Positions 18,297 to 26,784 of a stretch of 64,000 bases of DNA are shown here, piece by piece. Both the position numbers and the translations under genes were made by a program. The notes under the pieces are model-generated. The model saw only the letters and a program-made list of their open reading frames with translations. It was not told the DNA's origin and did no database searches. This DNA comes from Alphaproteobacteria bacterium (GTDB taxonomy: Bacteria > Pseudomonadota > Alphaproteobacteria > Rhodobacterales > Rhodobacteraceae): contig JAUILL010000009.1 of assembly GCA_030433335.1 (NCBI GenBank), positions 62,001 through 126,000 on the forward strand, read 5' to 3'. Positions within the stretch are counted from its first letter, which is position 1; the number at the start of each line of letters is the position of its first letter.

Positions 18297-19853
18297 TTAC
18301 GACTGCTGACCTTTGGTCCATATCCACAGAGCGTTGTTCTCGTGGTTGCCGGTGTCTTCGCCGATGATGACCTGACCGTTTGCACGGACGAGAATGTTAT
18401 CGGGGTTCGAGATCGAGTCGACGGGGCATGCGTTCGCGCCAGCGTCTTTGTTGTAGCCGTGGCCAGCAACAGCGGGGACCATTTTCGAGACGTTGAACGA
18501 TGCGTCCAGTTCCATCTCGTAGACAACGCCGCACTTGTTCTCAGCAACGTCGATGTGGCCTTCGCCGTCAGACATGGTCTTCGACACTTCGGACATCGCA
18601 ACGTACATGAAGGGAACCGAGCCATCAGCCGCGCCAGCGAGGTTGATGTTCACGCCTTCCATCTTGCGGAATTCAGCGGTCGCGCCCAGAGCTTTGGCCG
18701 CTTTGATCGACTCGAGGAACGCGACGCGGTTATCTGCTGCGTTGCCTGCCGCCCACTCTGCAACTTGCTCGTCAGAGATGTAGTTGGTTTCGCCGGCTTT
18801 GTGGTCTTCGAGGGTGATGCCGTCGTAGTCAGCAATCCAGCCTGCGATCTCTGCTTCGGACGAGTGGCCCAGTTCGATCCACTCCATGTCGAATGCGGTG
18901 GTCGCGGCATCAGCACCTGCGTCCGCCAGCTGGGTCAGCTTGGCTGCGTAGAGTGTGCCCGACGACAGGTCGCCAGCGGTGTCAGCAACGAACTTGAAGA
19001 ACGCCTGACCGGTGCCGTCCGAGGTGGTGTACGCAGTTTTCTGGTCGGGCATGACGACCGAGTTCTCATGGCTCATGCGGCCCATTGCGAAACGCTTGAC
19101 GGGGGCAGCTTCGCCTGCGGGATCGGTGATCTCGACGATGTAGCCGTAGTTATAGGGGTTCGGGTATTCGCCGAGATAAGACGCCAGCATCTGGTTGTCT
19201 TCGATCTCTTTGTACTCGGGGTTGTTCCACTCGGCGGTCTCGTCGAAGTACAGCTCTTCCGAGGTCAGAGGGGTGCCCCAAGGCGATACGGTGCCGAAGC
19301 AGTTGACCCAAGTGCCGCCAACTTTCGAGAAGTCGACCATCTCGATGTCGCCAACAGTCCAAGTGCCGTCTTCGCCGCGGGTCAGCGCTGCGCGCGACAT
19401 GCCACCGGGACGGTTTTCCCAGTTGGTGAACAGGAAGCCAGCGTTGTCTTCGGTGGGAACAAAACCGTTGAAGTCTGGGTCGTTCGAGATCAGCAGTTCT
19501 TCGCCAGCGATCGACTTGATGATGCCCGCAACGCCCTTGTCACCTTCTTGGATCAGAACTTGATAGTCACCCAACGAGGTGACGACCGATGACTTGCCTT
19601 CTTCGTCCGAGGGAACGCCCGATGCCGATGCATCCCAGTTTGCGTTTGACACAACGCCGACGGTTGCTTTGTTAAAGGTGCCGTTCAGCTCGTCCGAGGG
19701 GTGCTGGACGTTGAAGAACAGGTCGTTGCCCTGTTCAAACAGGCCGGTGATTTCACCATCAAGCGGGACGGTCGCAACGCGAGTCAGGCTCTCTGCATAT
19801 GCTGCCGAGGTCATCGCGGTGGCTGCCAGAAGGACTGCAATCGTCTTTTTCAT
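18297..19853 (-). CDS. PhoX/DUF839 family secreted protein (putative phosphatase)
   Basis: The 518-residue protein has a clear Sec signal peptide (MKKTIAVLLAATAMTSAAYA) and a long beta-propeller-like DUF839 domain with segments such as NDPDFNGFVP, NWENRPGG, GRMSHENSVV and ISNPDNILV. PhoX enzymes are calcium- and iron-dependent periplasmic alkaline phosphatases, usually exported by Tat; here no twin arginine is seen, so phosphatase activity should be treated as probable only. The start is set at 19853 by the signal peptide. It is transcribed toward the iron cluster but ends in its own terminator. Confidence 0.82.
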   Translation of the reverse strand: MKKTIAVLLAATAMTSAAYAESLTRVATVPLDGEITGLFEQGNDLFFNVQHPSDELNGTFNKATVGVVSNANWDASASGVPSDEEGKSSVVTSLGDYQVLIQEGDKGVAGIIKSIAGEELLISNDPDFNGFVPTEDNAGFLFTNWENRPGGMSRAALTRGEDGTWTVGDIEMVDFSKVGGTWVNCFGTVSPWGTPLTSEELYFDETAEWNNPEYKEIEDNQMLASYLGEYPNPYNYGYIVEITDPAGEAAPVKRFAMGRMSHENSVVMPDQKTAYTTSDGTGQAFFKFVADTAGDLSSGTLYAAKLTQLADAGADAATTAFDMEWIELGHSSEAEIAGWIADYDGITLEDHKAGETNYISDEQVAEWAAGNAADNRVAFLESIKAAKALGATAEFRKMEGVNINLAGAADGSVPFMYVAMSEVSKTMSDGEGHIDVAENKCGVVYEMELDASFNVSKMVPAVAGHGYNKDAGANACPVDSISNPDNILVRANGQVIIGEDTGNHENNALWIWTKGQQS

Positions 19854-19969
19854 AGGTCGCTCCAATAATAACACAGACCCTGCCCCGAGCGGGGAGGGTT
19901 CTGGCGCCGGAGTTATCAGCGGGATGTGACTATTCGCTTTCACTGCGGTGAAGGTTTTGTGACGCCCCC

Positions 19970-22900
19970 TCAGTGGAAGTCCCGACTGGGAAAGAGCCGC
20001 TTGGCCTGTTCCCGCGGATGGCGGGCACGGGGCGCAGGCGGGCCGGATTGCCATGTCTCTGGCTTTTGCGGGCCTTCGGGATCGGACAAGCGCGACAGCA
20101 TCCACGACAGATCCTCGACCTCTTGGGCGATGACGTGAACCACCTGCCCTTCGCGCTGGATATAGCCGTTGATCCGCACCAGCCGCCCGCCAATCACCGC
20201 CCGGCGGAACTGCTCATAGACCTTGGGCCAGACGACCACGTTGCTGGTGCCGGTCTCGTCCTCTAGCGTCATAAAGATCACCCCGCTGGCCGTGCCCGGC
20301 CGCTGGCGCGTGATCACCAGCCCGCAAACAGACGTCCGCCCCAAAGGCGCGGTGGCCAGCCGTTCATGGGCCAACAGGTTCGGGATATGGGGACGCAGCA
20401 GCTCCATCGGGTGGGCACGCAGGGACAGACGCAGAGACAGATAATCGTCCACAACCTCTTCGCCCAAGGTCATGGCGGGCAGGTTTACATCGGGCTCAAT
20501 GATGCCTTCTTCTTGGCTGAGATCGCTGAACAAGGGCAAGGGTTTGGGGGCCCGCAGCGCCTTGACCTGCCACAGAGCATCCCGCCGCCGCAGCCGCAGA
20601 TCGGCAAAGGCATCGGCCTGCGCCAGCTTCTCCAGCGCGACGGGGGGCACACCCGCACGCCGCCACAGGCTCTCGACACTGGCATAACCGTTGCCACGGG
20701 CGGCGCTGATCCATTGGGCATCCTCTTGACGCAACCCTTTGACCTGCCGGAATCCCAGCCGCACCGCCAATTGCCCGTCCGGCCTGCGCTCCAAAGTGTT
20801 GTCCCAGTCGCTCATGTTCACGCAGACGGGGCGGATTTCGATCCCGTGGTCCCGCATATCCCGCACGATCTGCGCAGGGGCATAAAACCCCATGGGCTGC
20901 GAATTCAGCAGCGCACAGCCGAACGCTGCCGGATGGTGCCGTTTGAGCCAAGCAGAGGCATAGACCAGCAGCGCGAAACTGGCGGCGTGGCTTTCCGGGA
21001 AGCCATATTCGCCAAAGCCCTCGATCTGGCTGAAACACCGCTCTGCGAAATCAGGCGCATAGCCCCGCGACAGCATCCCGCCCACAAACCGGTCGCGGAA
21101 GGTGCTGATCGTCCCCATCCGCTTAAAAGTCGCCAGACTGCGCCGCAGACGGTCCGCCTCGCCCGGACTGAAGCCCGCCGCGACGATGGCGATCTGCATG
21201 GCCTGCTCTTGGAACAGCGGCACCCCCAGCGTTTTGCCCAAGACATTGCGCAGGTCTTCGGAGGGCAGCATCACAGGCTCTTGTCCCTGCCGCCGCCGGA
21301 TATAGGGGTGCACCATGCCGCCCTGAATGGGACCGGGGCGGACGATGGCGACCTCGATCACCAGATCGTAGAACTGGCGCGGCTGCATGCGTGGCAAGAA
21401 GTTGAGCTGCGCGCGGCTTTCCACCTGAAACACCCCGATCGCGTCGGCCGCACATAACATGTCATAGGTCCGCGCATCCTCTCGCGGCAGGTTCTCCAGC
21501 GTGTAGCGCGGCCCGCCCTGCCCCGCGATCAGGTCAAAGCTTTTTCGGATGCACGTCAGCATCCCAAGGCTCAGGACATCGACCTTGAGAATCCCCAAGG
21601 CGTCGATGTCGTCCTTGTCCCACTCGATGACCGTGCGCCCCTCCATCGCAGCGTTTTCAATCGGGCACAGCTCATCCAGCCGACCGCGCGTGATGATAAA
21701 GCCCCCCACATGCTGCGAGAGGTGACGCGGAAAGCCCGTGATCTCTCCGATCAGGCGCAGGGTCAGGGCCAGCCGCCGGTCGTTCGGGTCCAGCCCCAAT
21801 TCGCGAACCCGTTCTGGGTCCAGACCACTGCGGGACCACCCGCTCGCCTGCCCCGCCAACGCGCCGATCAAATCTTCACTCAGGCCCATAACCTTGCCGA
21901 CCTCGCGGATGGCGGCGCGGCTGCGGAAATGGATCACCGTGGCGCAGAGTCCCGCGCGGTGCCGTCCGTATTTCTCGTAGATGTGCTGGATCACCTCTTC
22001 GCGGCGCTCGTGTTCGAAATCCACGTCGATATCTGGCGGCTCGCCCCGCTGTTCACTGACAAACCGCTCAAAGACCATGGTGATCACCTCTGGCCCCACC
22101 TCTGTCACGCCGAGCGCGTAACAGAGGATCGAGTTCGCCGCCGACCCGCGCCCTTGGCACAAAATCCCCCGGCTGCGGGCAAATTCCACGATGTCATGGA
22201 CGGTCAGGAAATAGGCGGCAAAGCCCAGCTTCTCGACCAATTGCAACTCTTTGGTGACCATCATGCGGGTACGTTCGGTGATCCCCGCAGGATAGCGCCG
22301 CCGCAAGCCCTGCTCGACCAACCGCGCCAGCCGCGCCTGAGGCGTCTCGCCGTCCGCGATCTCGTCGGGGTATTCATAAGACAGCTCAGACAGGTCAAAG
22401 GCGCAGCGGCCCGCAACCTCGATCGTGCGGCGCAGGGCGGCGGGATAGGCCGCAAAGATGCGGGCCATATCCTCGGGGCTTTTCAGCCTGCGCTCCGCGT
22501 TCAAGAGCGCGTGCTGGCCGATCCGGTCGATCACCAGCCCCTCGCGCAGACAGGTCAGCACGTCCGCCATCTGGCGGCGACTGGCGTGGTGCATCAGCAC
22601 ATCATTCAGCGCCACCATCGGGGCCGAGCACGCCTGCGCCGCCCGCGCACAGCCCGCCAAGTGGGCCGCATCCGTCCCGTCATAGCGCGGCGCAGCACCG
22701 AAATAGAGCTGCCCCGGTGCCGTCCGCGCCAGTTGCGTCAACTGCCCCAGCATCCGCGCATCTTCAGGGTCGATCATGGGCAAAGCCACCATCACCAGAT
22801 CGGCACAGTTTTCCAGCAGGTCCGCAAATCCCAGATCGCAGCCCCCCTTGTCCGCGCGCCGCTTGCCCAAGGTCAGCAGCCGAGACAGCCGCGCATACCC

Positions 22901-23269
22901 GTCGCGGTTCATCGGATAGGCCAGAATATGCGCCTCGCAATCGCGCAAGACGATCCGCGACCCCACGATCAGGCGCGGCAGATGCACGACCTGCGCGGTC
23001 ACCGTTTCGGGTGCTTGCCACTGCTGACGGCTCGACGGGTCCACCCCGACCGAAGACCGGATGACCACGGTCGCGCCCTCTTCCTCGGCGGTGCGTTTAA
23101 GTTCGCGCAAGGCCGACCACGCCCGCACCACACCGGCCAGCGAATTGCGGTCAGTGATGGCCACAGCCTCCAGCCCCAATTCGGCAGCACGGCTGACCAT
23201 TTCCTCGGGGTGCGAGGCCCCGCGCAAGAAGGTGAAGTTCGATGTGACAGCAAGCTCAGCGTATTTCAT
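19970..23269 (-). CDS. dnaE2: Error-prone DNA polymerase DnaE2 (ImuC)
   Basis: DnaE2 is the damage-inducible C-family polymerase that extends across lesions with ImuB. The 1099-residue protein begins MKYAELAVTSNFTFLRGASH, the PHP domain of DnaE2, followed by the polymerase palm with GRGSAANSI and the aspartate pair in DIDVDFEHERR, then a helix-hairpin-helix and an OB-fold near the C-terminus. It lacks the longer C-terminal tau-binding region of replicative DnaE1. GAGG precedes ATG 23269. The gene starts 8 bases after the imuB stop, so both are one operon under the LexA box at 24780. Confidence 0.96.
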   Translation of the reverse strand: MKYAELAVTSNFTFLRGASHPEEMVSRAAELGLEAVAITDRNSLAGVVRAWSALRELKRTAEEEGATVVIRSSVGVDPSSRQQWQAPETVTAQVVHLPRLIVGSRIVLRDCEAHILAYPMNRDGYARLSRLLTLGKRRADKGGCDLGFADLLENCADLVMVALPMIDPEDARMLGQLTQLARTAPGQLYFGAAPRYDGTDAAHLAGCARAAQACSAPMVALNDVLMHHASRRQMADVLTCLREGLVIDRIGQHALLNAERRLKSPEDMARIFAAYPAALRRTIEVAGRCAFDLSELSYEYPDEIADGETPQARLARLVEQGLRRRYPAGITERTRMMVTKELQLVEKLGFAAYFLTVHDIVEFARSRGILCQGRGSAANSILCYALGVTEVGPEVITMVFERFVSEQRGEPPDIDVDFEHERREEVIQHIYEKYGRHRAGLCATVIHFRSRAAIREVGKVMGLSEDLIGALAGQASGWSRSGLDPERVRELGLDPNDRRLALTLRLIGEITGFPRHLSQHVGGFIITRGRLDELCPIENAAMEGRTVIEWDKDDIDALGILKVDVLSLGMLTCIRKSFDLIAGQGGPRYTLENLPREDARTYDMLCAADAIGVFQVESRAQLNFLPRMQPRQFYDLVIEVAIVRPGPIQGGMVHPYIRRRQGQEPVMLPSEDLRNVLGKTLGVPLFQEQAMQIAIVAAGFSPGEADRLRRSLATFKRMGTISTFRDRFVGGMLSRGYAPDFAERCFSQIEGFGEYGFPESHAASFALLVYASAWLKRHHPAAFGCALLNSQPMGFYAPAQIVRDMRDHGIEIRPVCVNMSDWDNTLERRPDGQLAVRLGFRQVKGLRQEDAQWISAARGNGYASVESLWRRAGVPPVALEKLAQADAFADLRLRRRDALWQVKALRAPKPLPLFSDLSQEEGIIEPDVNLPAMTLGEEVVDDYLSLRLSLRAHPMELLRPHIPNLLAHERLATAPLGRTSVCGLVITRQRPGTASGVIFMTLEDETGTSNVVVWPKVYEQFRRAVIGGRLVRINGYIQREGQVVHVIAQEVEDLSWMLSRLSDPEGPQKPETWQSGPPAPRARHPREQAKRLFPSRDFH

Positions 23270-23277
23270 GGCACACC

Positions 23278-24759
23278 TCAGAACAGCCCCTGCACGTACC
23301 ACGCAGGGTCTTGGGGCGTGTGGAACATCCACAGCCGCCAGCCCTCTCGGGTTTGCACGCGCCAGTAATCCCGCAGGCCAGACCGCCATGCGGGATCATC
23401 CAGCCACCATTCGGGCGCGATCCGCTCTGGCCCCTCGGCCTCTAGCAGGTGCAGGTCCATCCGCCGCCACCGGAACCGCCGCGGCACTGCCCGCGCGCCC
23501 GACCCGCCCACCGCTTCGGGGGCAAAGATCAGCACAGGCCGCGCCCGTGGCACATCGGGCCAGACCGCCGCCGGTTCGGACCAAGCCGCCGCCGCCGTGC
23601 TGAATGCCCTCTCCGGGATATGGCTGTCCGCCGGTTGCCAGCGCAGCACATTCTCCAGCCCCAAGCGCCCGCCAATCCGCGTCATCAGATCGGCCAAGGC
23701 CCCCGCCCGCGCAATATCCCCGGGCACCGAATGGGCGGTCACCTGTTCGGGGGGCAAGGCCTCGGCCACCGTCGCCTCGAGCCGCATCTGGTCAATGCCA
23801 TAGCCCGCGTCGATCTCGTCCACGCCCTTGGCGAACAGAGGCGCGATGTCGTCCGGTTTCCGCATGGGCCGCGCAAGCCGCAATTCGACCGAAGCATCGC
23901 GCAAATCCACCCGCCGCAGGGTCAGCAGCAGGGTCCGCGCGCCTTCTCCGGCGTCCTCAAGCTGCGGGCAGAGTTGCCCCAGCAGGTGCCGCACGCCTTC
24001 CATCACATCATCGGTCCGGCCAATAGGCTCGGCCAAGGTCAGCCGCGCCGCAGGGCGTTCGCGTTCGGTCACCGGCGTGATGGATTCGGGCTGCACCCCC
24101 AGCGCCTGATCCAATCGCACCAAAGGCTCCTGCCCGAACCGCCGCCCCACCGTCGCACGGGGCAAGGCCGCCAGATCCGCCACCTTGCGCACCCCTAGAC
24201 GGGCGAGCCCCTCAATCACGTCATCTTCCAGCCGCAGGGCACCCACGGGCAACGGCCAAAGCCGCGCACGCACCTGATCCCCCAGCGCGATCCCTTCGTC
24301 ATAGCGGGCCAGCGCCCACGCCGCGCCCCGCGTCGGCGCCACCCCCAGCCGCACGGTGAACCCCGCCCGCATCAAGCGTTGGCGCAAGTCGGCCATCAGC
24401 GCCTCTGGCCCGCCCATCAGATGCGACGATCCGGTGATGTCCATGACCAGCCCATCCTCGCCCTCGAGCCCGACCCAAGGGCAATAGCGCCCCGCCCACC
24501 GCGCCAGCATCCGCAAGAATCGCGCGTCCCCCCGCGGATCGGCGGGCACCGTCGTCAGATCGGGGCACATGGCCCGCGCATCCGCGAGACCCATCCCCGC
24601 CTGCAATCCGGCCCGCGAGGCGGCCATACTCAGACATGTAACCTGCTCTGACCCGCGATTCCGGCCCACCACAGCAAAAGGCCCCGCCACCGAACGGCGA
24701 CGCAGGGCGCGCTGGCTGGCCAGACGCAGGAACCACACGGACAGTATCTCGCGACTCAC
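23278..24759 (-). CDS. imuB: ImuB, Y-family-like translesion synthesis adaptor
   Basis: ImuB is a catalytically inactive relative of Y-family polymerases that bridges DnaE2 and the beta clamp. The 493-residue protein begins at GTG 24759, six bases after GGAGG. The N-terminus ILSVWFLRLASQRALRR shows hydrophobic residues where active Y-family enzymes have the first catalytic Asp, the hallmark of ImuB. The palm/finger part (about 1-220) contains GLVMDITGSSHLMGG; a little-finger region and a long C-terminal tail ending in WYVQGLF follow. The usual partner imuA is not adjacent. The LexA box lies 21 bases upstream. Confidence 0.93.
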   Translation of the reverse strand: MSREILSVWFLRLASQRALRRRSVAGPFAVVGRNRGSEQVTCLSMAASRAGLQAGMGLADARAMCPDLTTVPADPRGDARFLRMLARWAGRYCPWVGLEGEDGLVMDITGSSHLMGGPEALMADLRQRLMRAGFTVRLGVAPTRGAAWALARYDEGIALGDQVRARLWPLPVGALRLEDDVIEGLARLGVRKVADLAALPRATVGRRFGQEPLVRLDQALGVQPESITPVTERERPAARLTLAEPIGRTDDVMEGVRHLLGQLCPQLEDAGEGARTLLLTLRRVDLRDASVELRLARPMRKPDDIAPLFAKGVDEIDAGYGIDQMRLEATVAEALPPEQVTAHSVPGDIARAGALADLMTRIGGRLGLENVLRWQPADSHIPERAFSTAAAAWSEPAAVWPDVPRARPVLIFAPEAVGGSGARAVPRRFRWRRMDLHLLEAEGPERIAPEWWLDDPAWRSGLRDYWRVQTREGWRLWMFHTPQDPAWYVQGLF

Positions 24760-24779
24760 AATGAACCTCCGACTCGAAT

Positions 24780-24794
24780 GTTCACTATATGTTC
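24780..24794. promoter_or_regulatory. LexA (SOS) box of imuB-dnaE2
   Basis: GTTC (24780-24783), seven bases, then GTTC (24791-24794) is an exact match to the alphaproteobacterial LexA operator GTTC-N7-GTTC. It ends 21 bases upstream of the imuB GTG, in the position expected for repression of the promoter. Confidence 0.85.
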
Positions 24795-24843
24795 TATTTA
24801 CCAAACTGTCCCGCCGCGCAAAGGGATCAGAGGACTTGAAAGT

Positions 24844-25115
24844 TCAAATATGAGAAAATCGCTGCGCCATTTCGATAACCGCCCTGACCATTTCCATGGC
24901 GCAGATGGCGCTGCTTCCAACTAGACCACGTTCAATCAGCGCGTCACAAAACCTATTCACGTCGGCACGTGTGTAGCTGGTGAAGACCTTGTCCTTCACA
25001 GCATCGATGACATAGCCACAGGATCGCTCCGTCGCCCTCAGGAACGTCTCTGACTTCCCTTGACCTTGAGCCGTTGATAAATTCCCACCGCTTCAGAGAG
25101 CTTCACAGAGGCGCT
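24844..25115 (-). pseudogene. Relic of a tyrosine integrase (core-binding domain)
   Basis: Reading the minus strand, one frame gives SVKLSEAVGIYQRLKVKG and, after a one-base deletion near 25050, another gives GYVIDAVKDK, then YTRADVNRFCDAL and IERGLVGSS, ending at TGA 24844. These are hallmarks of the SAM-like core-binding domain of phage and island integrases in Rhodobacteraceae. The catalytic domain is absent. The relic lies 372 bases beyond the 3' end of tRNA-Leu, where islands integrate. It is frameshifted and truncated, so it is a dead remnant. Recognition is from sequence memory. Confidence 0.68.
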
Positions 25116-25486
25116 TACAGGCTGCTGCGGCAGTGCCTGATGGCCATTGGGGAGCGCGGCCATCCCTAGCCCCATCCCGCGTTTGCCGAAGCATATGCTG
25201 TCCAGGCAAATCCTTCTGCCGCAGACGAAGATGGTACCAATATTCGTCGAGTTGCTATGCCGCACTTTGCGACCGAGAGGCTGCGACACGAGCCGCCTTG
25301 GTCTGAAGCGAATACTGGATGCGGGATGCGAGATAGTAGTGCGAAAGGTCCGAAGGAATCCGGCGCGAAAAGTAGTACACACAGTCTTTGGTGAACGAGT
25401 ATGGGACTAAAATGGTCTCCGACATGGTCTACGGTGGCTCCAACCTGGGTTAAAGCCGAGGCAAAACAATGGCTTGAAGCTTGCGT
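25116..25486. other. Gene-free stretch between integrase relic and tRNA-Leu
   Basis: About 370 bases without a recognisable gene. Short open frames exist on both strands but have no ribosome binding site or family resemblance, and composition is less GC-rich than the surroundings. It probably contains decayed integrase N-terminal and island-end sequence. I saw no direct repeat of the tRNA 3' end that would mark an attachment site. Confidence 0.5.
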
Positions 25487-25572
25487 TGGTACCCGCGGCC
25501 GGACTCGAACCGGCACGGCACAAAGGCCTAGGGATTTTAAGTCCCCTATGTCTACCATTCCATCACGCGGGC
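25487..25572 (-). tRNA. tRNA-Leu (UAA)
   Basis: The minus strand folds as an 86-base class II tRNA: acceptor GCCCGCG pairing with CGCGGGT, discriminator A and encoded CCA, a T arm with GGTTCGAGTCC, a long variable arm, and the anticodon loop CTTAAAA giving anticodon UAA. The long variable arm fits leucine. It is the only tRNA I found in the window. Confidence 0.93.
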
Positions 25573-25631
25573 ACGTGTCTGGGTGCGCGGACATTACCGT
25601 TCTGTGCGGGGAATGCAACTTGGAATAGGTG

Positions 25632-26171
25632 TTATAATTCCTCGCCTTGCGGCTCTTTCAGCAAAGCGCGTTCCGGCAGCCACGGGTTCAAGGCCAGCGC
25701 CTGTTTCAGGATGTCTTGCGCCTCTGCCTCGCGGCCAAGGGCGATCAAGGTCATCGCTTTGCCCGTCATGGCGCCCAAGTGTTGGGGCAGCAGCGTCAAA
25801 GCGCGATCGATATCTGGCAGCGCGGCCTCGTAGTCCTCTTGGACAAAGCGGATGATGGCGCGCTGGTTGTACCCTTCGGCATATTCTGGACAGTAGTCGG
25901 TCAGGGCGTCAAAGGCTTTGATGGCAGCCGGGAAATCACCCATCCGGAACCGCTCCATCCCCGCATCCAGATAGTCCTGCGCGGTTTGGTCCGGCGCGTC
26001 GGTCAGCACCCGCCACATGCGGTTGTGCAAATCCAGCGCGACATTGCGATCCGGCGCCTTGGCGAAACGCGAGACGACAGCGCTTAGGGCCTGTTCCTGC
26101 GCGGGGTCAGGCGGGCATTCGGCCAGCGCGGTGGCGGGCCACAAAGTCAGGAGCAGCAACCGTTTCATCAT
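25632..26171 (-). CDS. Periplasmic tetratricopeptide-repeat protein
   Basis: The 179-residue protein has a signal peptide (MMKRLLLLTLWPATALAEC) and about three TPR-like helix pairs in residues 65-170, for example MGDFPAAIKAFDALTDYCPEYAEGYNQRA and the following EDYEAALPDIDRALTLLPQHLG unit. TPR proteins are interaction scaffolds; no partner can be named. The mature N-terminus begins ECPPDP, with the Cys two residues after the predicted cleavage site, so it is not a standard lipobox. It is a single gene between tRNA-Leu and putR. Confidence 0.82.
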   Translation of the reverse strand: MMKRLLLLTLWPATALAECPPDPAQEQALSAVVSRFAKAPDRNVALDLHNRMWRVLTDAPDQTAQDYLDAGMERFRMGDFPAAIKAFDALTDYCPEYAEGYNQRAIIRFVQEDYEAALPDIDRALTLLPQHLGAMTGKAMTLIALGREAEAQDILKQALALNPWLPERALLKEPQGEEL

Positions 26172-26201
26172 AGGGATGATCTGTGCCGCACCCCGCTTGC
26201 G

Positions 26202-26678
26202 TCAAGTCAAATCCCCCGACACGGTTTCCTTGACCGCTTCCATCACCACAAAGGTCGAGGTGTGTGAAACCCCTGGCAGGGTCGAAATCTTCTCGCCCAA
26301 AACCTGACGATAGGACGCCATATCCCGCGTACGGATCTTTAGCAGATAGTCAAAATTCCCTGCAATCATATGGCATTGCTCGACCTCGGCTATCTTGGCC
26401 ACGGCGCGGTTGAACGCTGTCAGAGCCGCCTCTCGGGTGTCCCCCAATTTCACCTCAACAAAGGCCACGTGGTCCAGCCCTAGCTTTACCGGATCCAGCA
26501 GCGCGCGATACCCGATGATGATCCCCGACATCTCGAGCCGCCGCAGCCGCGCTTGGGTGGGGGATTTCGACAGGCCAATCCGCTTGGCCAACTCGGTGAC
26601 ACTCAGCCGTGCTTCGCGGCCCAGCTCGGACAGAATCGCGTAATCAAACCGGTCAAGGTTCGCCTGATCATCTTGCAT
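26202..26678 (-). CDS. putR: Proline-responsive Lrp/AsnC regulator PutR
   Basis: The 158-residue protein has an N-terminal winged helix-turn-helix (LSVTELAKRIGLSKSPTQARLRRLE, about 25-50) and a C-terminal RAM ligand domain (about 75-150). It is divergent from putA with 106 bases between the starts, the arrangement of PutR-putA in Rhodobacter and Agrobacterium, where PutR activates putA when proline is present. The start is ATG 26678 (MQDDQANLDRFD); the upstream extension would enter the shared promoter region. Both genes are probably controlled from that gap. Confidence 0.9.
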   Translation of the reverse strand: MQDDQANLDRFDYAILSELGREARLSVTELAKRIGLSKSPTQARLRRLEMSGIIIGYRALLDPVKLGLDHVAFVEVKLGDTREAALTAFNRAVAKIAEVEQCHMIAGNFDYLLKIRTRDMASYRQVLGEKISTLPGVSHTSTFVVMEAVKETVSGDLT

Positions 26679-26784
26679 CGCAAAACCCCACAAATAAAGT
26701 CGATCTGAATAGTCAAACTCCATAACATCGGGAATATTGACCACTTATCCTTTGGTATTATGGCCGAAATGGGAAAGGAACACC

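Noticed and set aside
18258-19592. Long open frame (444 codons) antisense to the PhoX-like gene
   Set aside because: It mirrors the GC-rich codons of the real gene, has no family resemblance or ribosome binding site. Similar antisense frames at 36703-38043, 45561-46823, 47903-49324, 55703-57067 and 59170-60504 were rejected for the same reason.
25216-25250. Attachment-site repeat of the tRNA-Leu 3' end
   Set aside because: Only a short GGTACCA match is seen, too short for a direct repeat.
25038-25382. A 114-codon frame as an independent gene
   Set aside because: Only its last 25 codons resemble integrase; the rest has no recognisable feature, and a frameshift interrupts it.
26731-26766. Sigma70 promoter TTGACC ... 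TATTAT for putA
   Set aside because: The spacer is only 13 bases, too short for a standard promoter.
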